Positions 52,738 to 63,199 of a stretch of 64,000 bases of DNA are shown piece after piece. A program made the position numbers and the translations under genes. Numbering within the stretch: the first letter of the stretch is position 1; each line of letters opens with the position of its first letter. The stretch comes from Phymatolithon calcareum (Eukaryota; Rhodophyta; Florideophyceae; Hapalidiales), in contig OZ345352.1 of NCBI GenBank assembly GCA_977006965.1, forward strand, positions 3,720,001-3,784,000. The letters are read 5' to 3'. The notes beneath the pieces were generated by a model. The model worked only from the letters and a program-made list of their open reading frames with translations, ran no database searches and was not told the origin of the DNA.

Positions 52738-54196
52738 CACCCATGGCCTTAATGTCAACCGGTACCGAGCCGGGACCTCCGGTACGAGCAAGAACCCAGA
52801 ACGTTTTGTCCATAAGCCTCGACTATACCACGCTCCAAACGGTCAACGAGATGATGGTCCGAATTTTTTTTTGCAAAAGTACGATCAGTACGCTAATGAA
52901 GTGCAAGCCCGACATGAACAATTGATGTCTACGGAAGATGCCCAAGCAACTCTTGGGACCTTTCGACCTGCAGCCCTTAAGTTTTGTGTGGATGCACAGT
53001 GCCTTCCCTCGGCTTTAGCCTTGAAAAGGATTAAGGATGAAAATGGAAATCTCGTCAAGAAGTATGAAGATCTTACGGACGGTATTCTACAAAATTTCTC
53101 AGACAAGAAGGCGAAAGCGAGAAAAGACACTGTCACTATCTCGGCTCTTGATGAAATAGTGGCTAAGTCTCTTTGGATGGGATGCGCGACAAGAGTGCAA
53201 TGTCCAGAATGGAAGCCCTTTTTATCTCCTATCACAGCTTTCTGGAGAAGCCCGGCTTGCTTTGGGTCGTTGATGATGCTCAAAAGGTTGCACTTCGTCA
53301 TGTGTTGTCGAAAATATGTCCAAACAGCCTGAAAAATTGACTGGAGAGTGACCTTAAATTGGCGCACGTCGACTTGAAAAAGGACTTTGAGAAATTCTTC
53401 GACTATTGCCTCAAACTCTCGGAGGCATTGGAATTGCTGGACGACAACAATCCAGATTCTCGTGTATCTACCTGCACCCTTCAAACGGCAAAAAATACAA
53501 GAGTTCGATCAAAAGCGAGAAATCAAACACCGAAAGACCTCCGACTTTGGAAAAAGAACTGGAACCATCCAAGGAAACTAAGCCGAAACCATTCTGCCCA
53601 CACCCTGTATGTCGACCAGAAGGACAACGTTATTACATAGACAAATGCACGGAATGCAGCTGTGATGCAGATCGCCAGAAGCTTTGCGATATTCTGAAGG
53701 ACGAGAGAGCATCTCCGCCGCAGCTAAAAACACAAGGAGCCAGGCGAAAATATCCAGCGATACGGACCAAAAACCGACCACTGCTCGTCTCAAAGTTCAA
53801 GACGACTCCGCAGCGATTAACGCCGTGCTTTTTGACGACAAAACGAGTCTCACTACACTTGCACGCTGTGACGATGGTTCAGATGATTCTATCGTGTGTT
53901 CAACCTTGGCGGAAAAGGCAGTTTTGCGTGGAATTGGTCGAGTGAAGGCTATTACTCCAGTGAAAATCAACGTAGCGTTAGCTCGCTCCGACAATTCCGA
54001 GTCTCAATTCTCATTCTCACGAAAATGGACAGTACCTCAAACGATTTTGCAGCTCAGCGCCGGAAGTCTGACAATGAAAAATGTTGCGTTTTTGGTTGCA
54101 GATGACCATATTACTTGCGAACCGCTCATTATCGGAAACCTTGTCCTTAAACAGCTCAAAGTGGACACGAAGACGTTACTAGAAATGTCGGTATAG
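52738..54196 (+). pseudogene. Ty3/gypsy gag and aspartic protease, decayed
   Basis: A gag-like frame starts near 52743, shifts at a run of Ts at about 52865, and continues with QKYDQYANEVQARHEQL and LDEIVAKSLWMG. Further shifts near 53180 and 53340 separate SRMEALFISYHSFLEKPGLL and KKDFEKFFDYCLKLSEALE. A zinc-knuckle-like CPHPVCRPEGQRYYIDKC follows at about 53600. The last frame (53684-54196) resembles a retropepsin: a degenerate RCDDGSDDSIVCS active-site area and a final PLIIGNLVLKQLKVD. The order gag, knuckle, protease fits a gypsy-type element that is now inactive. Confidence 0.7.
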
Positions 54197-54811
54197 CCGT
54201 GGCCGTTGTTGATTAATCGATCACTGGCTTGCAATGGACGTCGGTCCCATTCGCATCACCAGAACATAGGACGTCACCGTCGGGTGCTACGTCTTAAGTC
54301 CCCTTCCACGAATGTAAAGGGTAAGAGATCTCGGCCGTCTCCTTATTCGGCACTCGTAAGAGATTCAGTCTTCTTTCGTGAATGACTTACCTGATCTGCA
54401 GGTCCTTTGTTGTTGTCTGTTTATCTTCTTGTGTCTCCGTCTCTCTCTGACGCTAGTCGCCAGCGCAATTTATACCCATTCCTGGGCTTGCGATCGCAAC
54501 CTACTTGTTGCGTGTAATCATCTACAGGTATAGGATAGTGATAAAATACTCCAAGAAAATATTATGTTCTACCAAGCGAACATGTAAGCATGATCGCACA
54601 ACGTAATACAAGCAATAATAATATTGCTAGTATTCGATACTTAGACAAATTCCGGTTACTGCGAAACGAAACAAATCGACCTGCATCGGACGATACAGAT
54701 TGCGCCACAGTCTGAAACCCAACTGAAAACTCCGGCGGGTTTCTAAGTCGACTCATGTCACAACGCAATCATAGAGGCGAATCAAACAAAAACCGTGGAA
54801 ACTGACCGCGC

Positions 54812-55021
54812 TTGCACTTCAAGAATGCCAGAAATGAAGCAGGTCTTTTTCCTGATCCCGCCTTGCTGGAATTAACCGATGAAAGTCCGGAAAAGGAAGA
54901 TGAAGTTGATACTGCAATTACCAATTTGCTCAAAGCGGCGCAGCAAAGCGGCCTCTCAAATGAATTGTACTATACTTTGGAGAAACTCATGTGGGATCAA
55001 TATTCACCGCCTGAGAAATGA
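54812..55021 (+). pseudogene. gypsy polyprotein linker fragment
   Basis: The frame has EKEDEVDTAITNLLKAAQQS and a following helical stretch, similar in style to the region between protease and reverse transcriptase of gypsy elements. No reverse transcriptase follows. Confidence 0.45.
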
Positions 55022-55184
55022 CGTCCGAATAAAATAGATCGAGATTGGGAAAACTTGGAATAGATTATTCACGTGATGCTAGGAAGGAGAATAAATCTGA
55101 ATTATTCGAAAAAATACGACACGTCAATTTACTTTTACATGAGCCTGTTAATGTCCTCAATTCGCCATAACTAGTAATTCAGAT

Positions 55185-56742
55185 TCAAGAATATTTGTTG
55201 TTCGAAATTAGAGGGCAGCAGACGCTTTCGACGATCTGACAGCGCATGTCCAGCTTTGGAAAAATGTCGTTCACATATAATTGAGATGGGCAGAATGAAA
55301 CGGGTATCAATATAGGTTGAATCGCTGTTACCCCCTGTTCGAAGTCGTGCAGGCTCTGGTTCCTTGGTCGATTCAGCAGCTGCCTGTGGACGCTCATCGA
55401 GAATACCTTGTGGGCTTGTATTTTGACTATTGCCGACTCAAACATAGGGTGCTCTATGATATCAGCACCTGATGCCAATCGATCGTGGGTCTCCGGGTGC
55501 AGATCAATAGTTTCATCATATAAAGCTTGGATTTGGTACAAACTTATGGTTTCATGCTGCAGGGCTTTTGCTACTGAATCAAAATTCGCCAGTTGAGCGC
55601 ACAGCCCTTCAACTTTCTTGTGCTCCACAGGATTTAATAAAAGGTTTTCGAACACCGTTATCCCCACATCAGCAAATTGTGGGTGCAGTTTGGTATACCT
55701 TTTCAGCATCACATAGGTGGAGGATCATCTGGTCTCATTGAAACCCGAAGCACGCAAATGAGTCAATTTTCTCAGCTTGGCAGCAGCGACAGGTGACCGC
55801 AGCTTTTTCATTATAAAACTGACTTTGTCGATGAGCGTTTTATGGGGCTGCATAAAGTCCTTTACAGCCAGATTGAAGCGATGACATGCACAACCGATGA
55901 AGTTACAATCCGTTTTCTTTGCAATAGATAGATTAGTGTTACAATTATCGCCGATCAGTGCGACGATGTTTGACATCTCCTTGCCGAAAACCCCAAGTAC
56001 GAACTCTATAAACTCAATGTGATTATCTGCATTTTGAGTATCATCATTTTCGAACGGAGAAAACGCAAGAAGCGTGCTCTTGAATCCCTTATCAGTGTTC
56101 GCGGGGAAAACAACAAAGAGTGCAACATAGTGATCCATACGCAGCCATCAAAGGCAATGGCAAACTTCTCAGGAAGTATGAGACTTATTCTTTTTTCAAC
56201 ATGAAGAGTGAGCAGTCCCATGTACTTGGTTAAGCTCTTCGGAGAGATAGCGTCATAGCGCAAGTGACGCATGATAGCATGGTTGTCGATTACAGAAAAT
56301 AGAAACAAACCAGTAATGACAAAGTCCAGTACACCATGGATTTGCACAGTTTTTTTGGGAAAAATATGCTGGATGACCCAACACTGCCTTTGTGTTCAGA
56401 GATAGAGTGCTCAGGCATTCCATCATTGGTCAACAGCAATTCATAGTCATGATATTGTTTGCTTTGTACATGACTCACGAAGTTCGTGTAGCCAGAGCCT
56501 TTGACTTGACGCACAGACCCACATCTACAGGTCCAGGTGTGTGCGTCTGGGTCTGTCAGCGTGAAAAATTTGTCCCGTATGTCCTTGCGAGTCAGCTTTG
56601 GAGGCATTGCTGCATGACCAGTTCAGAGTAGCGTCTCACTTTCCGGCCCTGTTAAGTCGAAAGAAAGAGCATGTTGAGTCAAAGCCGTTGGTGCCGAATG
56701 TAGATGCATCACTGTCCAATTGAGTCAAGAGTCCCGCCACTG
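55185..56742 (-). pseudogene. hAT-family transposon, broken transposase
   Basis: The minus strand opens with the terminal repeat CAGTGGCGGGACTCTTGAC (56742 downward). A BED-type zinc finger frame follows (56607-56290, with WTCRCGSVRQ and SGYTNFVSHV). Next are frames with EKFAIAFDGC, LIGDNCNTNLSIAKK and IGCACHRFNLAVK, all hAT transposase landmarks, and a C-terminal region to 55185. Frameshifts lie near 56.3 and 56.05 kb. A TGA at 55725-55727 replaces the Trp of the RWSSTY motif. The opposite terminal repeat is not seen, so that end is probably lost. Confidence 0.8.
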
Positions 56743-56929
56743 AAAAATAATTCAGAATACTGGCATAAATTAACTTAGGTTTGCAGCTTGGACGAATAAA
56801 TAATCCCGTCAAATAGCCAAGAAAAATAAATCGAGAATACTGAATAAAAGAATAACCCAGAATACAATTTTATTTTCCCTATCTATGCCCGCAATAGATA
56901 ACAGACATCTGACAGATGAAACGTGTAGA

Positions 56930-57420
56930 TCACCCCCGGAGCACAGTAAACAGCTTTACGGGAACACAAGCGGTCGTGCTGATCGACCTCGAGCACGGCG
57001 CTACGCTGTGTAGGGCCAGGAAAGCTCCTTGAGCTGCAAATGAGAGTAGACTTTGGCTTGTACCGGAAAGAAGCCGCGCCGCCCACGGAGCACACTCCAC
57101 TACCTTACGGGAACACAGGTACACACGGAGATCTTGCGCATATACGAGGCTGCGGTGTGTGGGGTTGGACCAGTCTCGACGATAGCAGCATACGCGTCGT
57201 AGTGACGCGCGATGAAAAACAGGGAATCGAAAACAACGGAAAAATAATGTTGGAGTAGGCGAGGACGGTGGAACCACGTAAACGGAGATAATCCCGACTC
57301 CCCAGAAGAAGAGCCGATGGTCGACGGGATAACACCTGAAAGCCTTGTGGGAACTCCAGCGGTCGCACAGATCAGACAGGAGCGCGAGCTTTCGCCTTGG
57401 TGAGGATGGATAAAGTTCGG
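56930..57420. repeat. three imperfect tandem units of about 150-210 bp
   Basis: TTTACGGGAACACAAGCGGT (about 56952), CTTACGGGAACACAGG (about 57101) and CTTGTGGGAACTCCAGCGGT (about 57343) mark three related units. On the minus strand each can encode a short CSRKAVYCAP-like peptide (CSRKVVECAP, SSHKAFRC). A long minus frame to 57754 lacks an early ATG, so a real gene is doubtful. Confidence 0.45.
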
Positions 57421-57759
57421 CAATCATATCGCCGACGTCGCAGTCATCTTGATGCGGACGGACGGCGGCGTCGTCCTTGAGAAGAGGACCTTGGCTGAGA
57501 CGTCGACCTTGGAACGGACGCACGAAAGGGGAAAAGGGAAATTTAAGCGCGGTTGTCTCCGTGCTGGCTTCCGCGGGGAAGGTTGCGAACAAGAAGGTTG
57601 GAAAGAACTCAGACTCTGCGTGGTCCAAGAGAAGTGCAGGCGAAGTGGACGCAAAAGACAGCCATGTAGCGCATAGACACACGAGAAATGTGGCCAGCAA
57701 CACGAATGATTTTTTGAGGTCACTAAATGCCCTGAAAAGTGGGGAAAAATTCACTAAAT

Positions 57760-58098
57760 TGACATCCCTAGCTAAACCTACTACTCGCCCTAGCCCAACC
57801 TAATATCGTACTCTCCACAGCAAAACCTTTTTCTCATCCGTTTCTTAATGCAATCTGTGCCACGAAGACGATAATGCACTGAGTTGTGATGTTGAGATGT
57901 ACAATTCGATGTGACAGTAAGTAGCGACTACTGTGTAGGGATACACATCCTTAATATAGGGTAGATCATAGGTCCAAACATGTCCTTGGTCCAGGGGCAC
58001 ACATCTTATGGCCTAGTAGTCTCTACATACTGCACAACATGCTCTTGACGCCTCTTTAAAGAGCACTAGCGCCATATAGCCACGATTTCACAGCAATT
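57760..58098. other. no gene recognised
   Basis: Short gene-free gap. Confidence 0.35.
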
Positions 58099-58569
58099 TT
58101 GTACGCTTCTATACGCTTGGCGCATCATCGGGTCGCGTTCGACCCGTTTAATAAGCACTGGTTTGGGGGCGCATGGCTATTAAGAATGTGGACCAAGCAA
58201 CACGAGGGCAGGATCACGCGTGTTGCAGTCACTGATGGCCAGCAAATACAGGTTGATTTGATGCCGTTTGATCTTGTGGCTAAGACAGGCCGCAAGTGCA
58301 AGAAACCCTACTTTCCTTCCGAAATGAGGGCCTGTCACTGCTTCTCGTGGGAAAACAAGAGTCACTTCTCACAGACATGTGGTAGGCCGAACATCCGCAA
58401 AATTGTCAAGGCGAAGCGAAATCACATCGACAATGCGTCTCGGTCCATGAAAATCAACCTCACCGCCTGCAATGACAGAGAGGCTACTTGCGATGAGGAG
58501 CTAAAGCATAGCGAGCAGCGCAGGAAAACAATGTTATTTTTTATATGCTTATTTAAAAAAGCCCCATAG
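58099..58569 (+). CDS. unassigned open frame
   Basis: A 156-codon frame with no recognisable domain. It is basic, and a CHCFSWENKSHFSQTC stretch has spaced cysteines and histidines, but no known finger pattern fits. It sits between a hAT and a gypsy remnant and may be transposon debris. Confidence 0.2.
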   Translation: MYASIRLAHHRVAFDPFNKHWFGGAWLLRMWTKQHEGRITRVAVTDGQQIQVDLMPFDLVAKTGRKCKKPYFPSEMRACHCFSWENKSHFSQTCGRPNIRKIVKAKRNHIDNASRSMKINLTACNDREATCDEELKHSEQRRKTMLFFICLFKKAP

Positions 58570-58745
58570 ACATACAATTATACCGGCAAGGCTTCCTCAC
58601 GTGAAAGGGCGACTCTTCTCTTAAGTCTGGTATTCTATTTGAGAACCTGGCATGTCCTCGATAATACATTGTACTTTTTTCCTTTCAAGTTTATTTAAAA
58701 GCCTCACAGACTTCTGAAGATAGGCAAGGCTTCCTCTGATGCTAC
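58555..58745 (-). repeat. two LINE 3' end fragments
   Basis: GGCAAGGCTTCCTCACGTG (about 58588) and GGCAAGGCTTCCTCTGATG (about 58724) each follow, on the plus strand, a TTTATTTAAAAGCC-type stretch. On the minus strand they read GAGGAAGCCTTGCC ... AATAAA, the tail motif of the window's non-LTR elements. Confidence 0.6.
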
Positions 58746-59224
58746 CTACCTTTGTGCAGCTCACGAAATGTCCACCAGTATGACGGACGGGAAAAACTCA
58801 GGACTCAAAGTAGTCCTATCGCAGTCCTCTACGGGATTGTTGGTGCTTGGACTCGACCACTTTCTGCCTTGCATTCTGCGGATAATACATTGTACTGTCG
58901 CATAGAGTGCTTTACGTATCAAAACGGTGGAGTAGTAGTTCTGGCAAAGGGTGCTGATTTACCCAATTTTTTCTGTCCATGTAGTGAATTTCCTCGAAAA
59001 AAATTGAAAAATCAAAGCCGCCAGAAGCGGCAAACAAGGAAGTGGATCTGTACTACATAAACTATCAGATCCTCACTACTGGGCTGGATAGTCTGTAGAG
59101 AGCCCTAATCTGCACTCTCCAGCCACATGTATGGTGGCTCACTGACTATAGGTACTACCATTCTCATCTAAGTAAAGCCCTAGTCATCATTCATTCTAAC
59201 AGGTTTGAATTCCAGATGATTCAA

Positions 59225-60716
59225 GTGAACTACAGCTTAAACTTTTGACTGTAGCACATTGCGGTGCTGATAGACACAGAGAATTCGACTCAACAAGAAG
59301 CGCTTCGAACGAGAAGTTTTAGTGGGGTTCAATTGTTAATGATTGCAAGGAGTTCGTGAGACATTGCGTTCACGGCATCATATCGGAAAGATCCAACTCT
59401 CACTTTCATCGATTTTACACGGAAAAGCGCCCAAGGAGGTAATAGAGTACGATTTTTCGTGTATGAGTCCAAGTACCACCGGACACAAATTCGTTGTCGT
59501 TATTGAGCACGATGTTTCGCCCTATGTATGAGTTTGCCCATCAGTCGCTGCAAATGCGGACACATCATCTGAAGAACCGGTACGGTGGATACGTACACTC
59601 ACTGTTTTGAATCCAAGAACGTTTTGATGGAAAATCTCCAAGATATCCACAAAATCAGACACTCATTCACGGTAGCATACTCCGCGCGGGTGAACAGAAC
59701 CGTGGAGAGAGTAATGCGAACTGTGCTTGCTGCTTGCAATGCTCTTTTCTCCCAATTGTAACTCGTGTCCCAGGATTGGACAACGGTGGCAGGCATGTTG
59801 ATGACTACTATCAACGAATGTACACTCAAGAGGCTGAGTTCTAACACCGATGCAACATAGAGAAGTCCATTTCAAGTCATGACTCGTATCAAACCATTGT
59901 CCACACAACTAGTCATTTACTGCGGGGAAGACAATAGGAAACATAAAAGTATTGAGAAGGCAAGGGCTCTGCAACTGCTAGGGTTTGACGCACTTCAATC
60001 TTCAACAGGCGGAAGGTTTGAACTGTCTACGCACTGGAAAGTAGCTTCGGAGGAATCACTTCCCGTATACTCGTAAGATTGCGAGGCTTTTAAATAAACT
60101 TCAATTGAAAAAAACTTCAGTCTTCAATCGACAGCATGCACAAGAAGTGGAGCAGCAAGTCCACAGACATCGGGTGAAGCAAATCAAGCAACGCAGCAAA
60201 AACACAATCATCGTAGGTCATCAGTTTCAATTAGGTGATTTTGTAGTTGTACGTTTTCCGAGCGACAAGAAGAAGAAGAAAGAGAAGAAGCACAAACGGC
60301 AGTTCAAATGGATTGGTCCTAAGCAAATGGCTACAATGATCAGTGAATTGGTCCGCGATGTGACAAGCATAGTGGATGGTAAAACGGGTCGGGTCCATGC
60401 CAGCAGATTGCAATTGTACCGTGCTGATGTTGACCGGAAAAAAGGAAAGCGAAAGCTGACGAAACAAGGAGAACATCCAGAGACTAACTACGATATTAAC
60501 GAAAATCTGGTTGAAATAGGAGAAGCACCAGATAAAATATCTGCTCAAGTTCAGCGGTCAGGTTTGCCAGACAAAAGTGATTGGACTTGGCAGAAGATTG
60601 AAAAACTTCATAGAAATGTACCGGAAGAGCTTGCATCATTTTCGTCCAACGCACGCAACAAAAGTGGGCGAAGAAGGTTAAACAAACATCGCGAAGCAAT
60701 GATAATACACTCTTGA
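59225..60716 (+). pseudogene. Ty3/gypsy integrase with chromodomain-like C-terminus, decayed
   Basis: The plus-strand frames carry the H2C2 zinc-binding block (LTVAHCGADRHREF, DCKEFVRHC). The catalytic core start follows (KAPKEVIEYDF, STTGHKFVVVIEHDVS), then a late-core block in another frame (FTVAYSARVNRTVERVMRTV). A LINE tail interrupts it at about 60008-60116. The last frame (60105-60716) has GDFVVVRFPSDKK, WIGPKQMATMISELVRDV and RVHASRLQLYRADV. It ends with a chromodomain-like segment (SGLPDKSDWTWQKIEKLHRN) that could direct integration to chromatin in a working relative. Many stops and shifts show it is dead. Confidence 0.78.
60008..60116 (+). mobile_element. LINE 3' end inserted in gypsy integrase
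   Basis: GAGGAATCACTTCCCGTAT..GATTGCGAGGCTTTTAAATAAACTTCAATTG-type sequence followed by AAAAAAA matches the LINE tail at 22050-22120 (inverse strand). The gypsy frame resumes immediately after the A-run. The exact 5' junction is uncertain. Confidence 0.6.
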
Positions 60717-60717
60717 C

Positions 60718-60985
60718 TGTATGGGGCCCTTTCGACGCGCAACGATTCAGTGGAGCGAGAATCTGAATCAATAGGCGTCCTAAATTCCGGTACAGTATAT
60801 GTTCTGCGAGCAGGAAACACACAATACACTTCCAGAAAAATCCCTTAGCTGGAAGGTGATCAGAAAGTCTATTTATGCAATTTCCCGGCAGTGTTACTAG
60901 AGAGGCATCGAAGCAGAGAGAGAGTATCCACCGCCAAGGTAAAACTGACCTTTTTCCTTGAGACAGTCATAATGCTTATGTACCT
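60718..60985 (+). repeat. gypsy LTR (3')
   Basis: It starts TGTA just after the integrase frame stop and shares TTCTGCGAGCAGGAA, AGCTGGAAGG and ATAGGCG blocks in order with the 252-bp solo LTR at 63355-63606. The right end is approximate. Confidence 0.6.
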
Positions 60986-60989
60986 AAAA

Positions 60990-61850
60990 ATGAATGACAT
61001 TTTTCAAGCATTGTACATCATGACTGGCAGAATGAATTGTAGTTGGACTGAAAACATATTGAAAGGTCTTTAGTGAGAATATTAGATGATAAAGAAATTC
61101 AAATGAAAGAAGCATAAGTGCAAAGGATGATAGTTTTCTGCATTATTTTTTTGCTTATGAAATATCCTTTCGAAATGCTACCTATGGACACTCTCCCTTG
61201 GACACTACCGTGCAAGTAACGAATACGTTGACATGTACTACAAGCAAAATCACGTGAAGAAGAATCGTGTGTAACGATCTTTGCGTGGAGAAGTACTTGA
61301 AGCGTATGAACACAGAAGGAGATCTTTGAACAAACGGGTGCATCATATCAGTTTTCTGCCCTTCATAAAACAGAATGTGGAAGAGAGCGACGGTATGCCT
61401 TAGTTAATTGCATGGAGAGAGAGATTCAGGCAGTCATATCCAACCTGGAAATTAGTGAAGACGTGTATACCCTGAGCAATGTCAACATTGCCTTTACATC
61501 ATGATAATACAGCGGGAGTCGTGCGTAGGCTCTTGATGGGAGCGAAAATAAGGCTTCAAATAACCTATATAATCATATGCACCATGCTGCAAACTATGAC
61601 GGTTTGCAGTGCTGTACAAACCGTCGATGCCAACGAAGCGAATGGACAAAGGGATTGAATATGAATGCAATGACTTGCTCGTGTCCTCACGGGAAGAGAA
61701 ATTCGAATTAAGGAGATAAAGTATTAGGAAAATAGAGTGTGAAGAGTGAGAAGCGGCCATGGTTTTCGTAACCATAATCGGTATGATTGGCAAACTATAA
61801 CATACAGTACCGTTAATTTGCATGGTTTCAGGCATCGTTGCACGCCTCCT
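60990..61850. other. no gene recognised
   Basis: AT-rich gap between the gypsy LTR and the hairpin cluster. No domain-bearing frame. Confidence 0.4.
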
Positions 61851-61853
61851 GTG

Positions 61854-61899
61854 CGCATTAGACATAACCAACGAACGTCCGTGGGTTATGTCTAATGCG
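61854..61899. repeat. hairpin 1, 16-bp perfect arms
   Basis: CGCATTAGACATAACC and GGTTATGTCTAATGCG around a 14-nt loop. Confidence 0.8.
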
Positions 61900-61917
61900 T
61901 ACGCAAGATGATATTGC

Positions 61918-61961
61918 TCTCTTTTCTTTTTGAAAAAATGTTTTTATAAAAAGGAAAGAGA
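61918..61961. repeat. hairpin 2, A/T-rich arms
   Basis: TCTCTTTTCTTTTTG pairs imperfectly with TAAAAAGGAAAGAGA. It is centred on an AT-rich loop. Confidence 0.55.
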
Positions 61962-61984
61962 ACTCTACTATGTCGCACCCCGTG

Positions 61985-62041
61985 GGTCATGTCCCCCATC
62001 CTTTGCCTCCTTCAAAGTGGCAAAGGATGGGGGACATGACC
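61985..62041. repeat. hairpin 3, 23-bp perfect arms
   Basis: The arms 61985-62007 and 62019-62041 (GGTCATGTCCCCCATCC..., inverse ...GGATGGGGGACATGACC) are exactly complementary around the 11-nt loop TCCTTCAAAGT. It lies about 270 bp upstream of the PAN-domain gene. Confidence 0.85.
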
Positions 62042-62311
62042 TGTGCGGGTGACAGGCAGGACAGTACAGTTTGTTGCCCTCCCCCTGCTGTCGAGCGCAG
62101 ACGGTTCTGTATTTATTGTAAATGCATTTGCCGCAAGGCGGCAGAATTGTTGGCCAACTTATCGCGCATCGCGTCAACACACGCGTTGTCCATATCGTTG
62201 ATCGATCCGGAGAGCCGCTCTGAACCTCTCATGCCAGTCTACGTTCGCGTCCAGAACGGGCTCGGAGGAACTGATCATCGCTCTGTGGTTTGCTTGGACA
62301 TCTTTTGAGGC

Positions 62312-62929
62312 ATGCGTCCAAAGCATGAATTGTCAGCGGCGAGCTGCATTTTGCTTCTTCTGCTCTCCGAAATTACCTGTGCATCATCATTCAGATGGAA
62401 TAACGTCGACCATGCCACATGGGCGATGTCATGCGACTTTGTCGGCGACGACATTGGGAGCATGCATGTCAAGGGTGAGCTGTGCTCCAGTGAGTGTCTA
62501 AAGGTCCCAAAATGCACGCATTTCTCCTGGACCAGGCAAAATAATGGCACCTGCTTCTTCAAACATTCTGCGCAAGTCCGCAAAAGCCAAGCTGTCTTTT
62601 CATCCGGCCGAGGTAATGTGTGCGGGATTTTACTCTCTTCACTCGAAGCGCCGTCTCCAGCCGTAACGCCATCTCCGGCCGTAACGCCGTCGTCAAAAGG
62701 AAAGGAAGGCGTCGCTGCCGTAGCGCAGGCGTCAAAAGGAAAGGACGGCGTCGAGGCTGACCTCAACGCCGGGGAGATTACGGGGATCGTTATAGGCGTT
62801 GTTTCTGCGTTGGCAGCTGTTGCTGGTGTCATTGTTTCCATTGTGCAAAGGAAAAGTCGTTTTAGGGTATACACTATTTCTTCTGATCAGGGCACTGGAT
62901 TCGAGGCTGAAGTCGATACTTCAATATAA
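62312..62929 (+). CDS. PAN/apple-domain type I membrane protein
   Basis: The protein has 205 residues from ATG 62312. Signal peptide about 1-25 (SCILLLLLSEITC). The extracellular domain 27-106 has six cysteines (C41, C58, C62, C68, C81, C104). The pattern CDFVGDDIG, CSSECLKVPKCTHFSWT and NGTCFFK is typical of small PAN/apple modules that bind carbohydrate or protein. A low-complexity linker contains SPAVTP twice and a duplicated SKGK(E/D)GV unit. One membrane helix at about 156-178 precedes a short basic tail. It is probably a cell-surface or wall-contact protein. Ligand unknown. Confidence 0.8.
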   Translation: MRPKHELSAASCILLLLLSEITCASSFRWNNVDHATWAMSCDFVGDDIGSMHVKGELCSSECLKVPKCTHFSWTRQNNGTCFFKHSAQVRKSQAVFSSGRGNVCGILLSSLEAPSPAVTPSPAVTPSSKGKEGVAAVAQASKGKDGVEADLNAGEITGIVIGVVSALAAVAGVIVSIVQRKSRFRVYTISSDQGTGFEAEVDTSI

Positions 62930-63199
62930 ATAGAGTATTCATCATTCGCAAATTGGGCTGGAGATTCAAGTACACATAGCAATACATCGTGGAGCATTTG
63001 GCGTCCTTTCTCTTGCACATGGGTCTCTGGTGAGAAAGTTTGAGGTCATTTGGTGCGCCGCACGCGAAGCTACAAGTGAAGTGGTGATTTTCGTGTGCAA
63101 ATATATCTATTTGTTGCAGGTTTGGCTACGGATATCAGTTGAAGACAGCATACGACTGAGTCCCAAGAGAGGAGCTACTGCGAGAAATCGATCTCAGAC

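Noticed and set aside
56930-57754. 274-codon minus-strand frame with a hydrophobic N-terminus
   Set aside because: The first codon is GTG and no ATG occurs before the repeated region. The sequence is dominated by tandem repeats.
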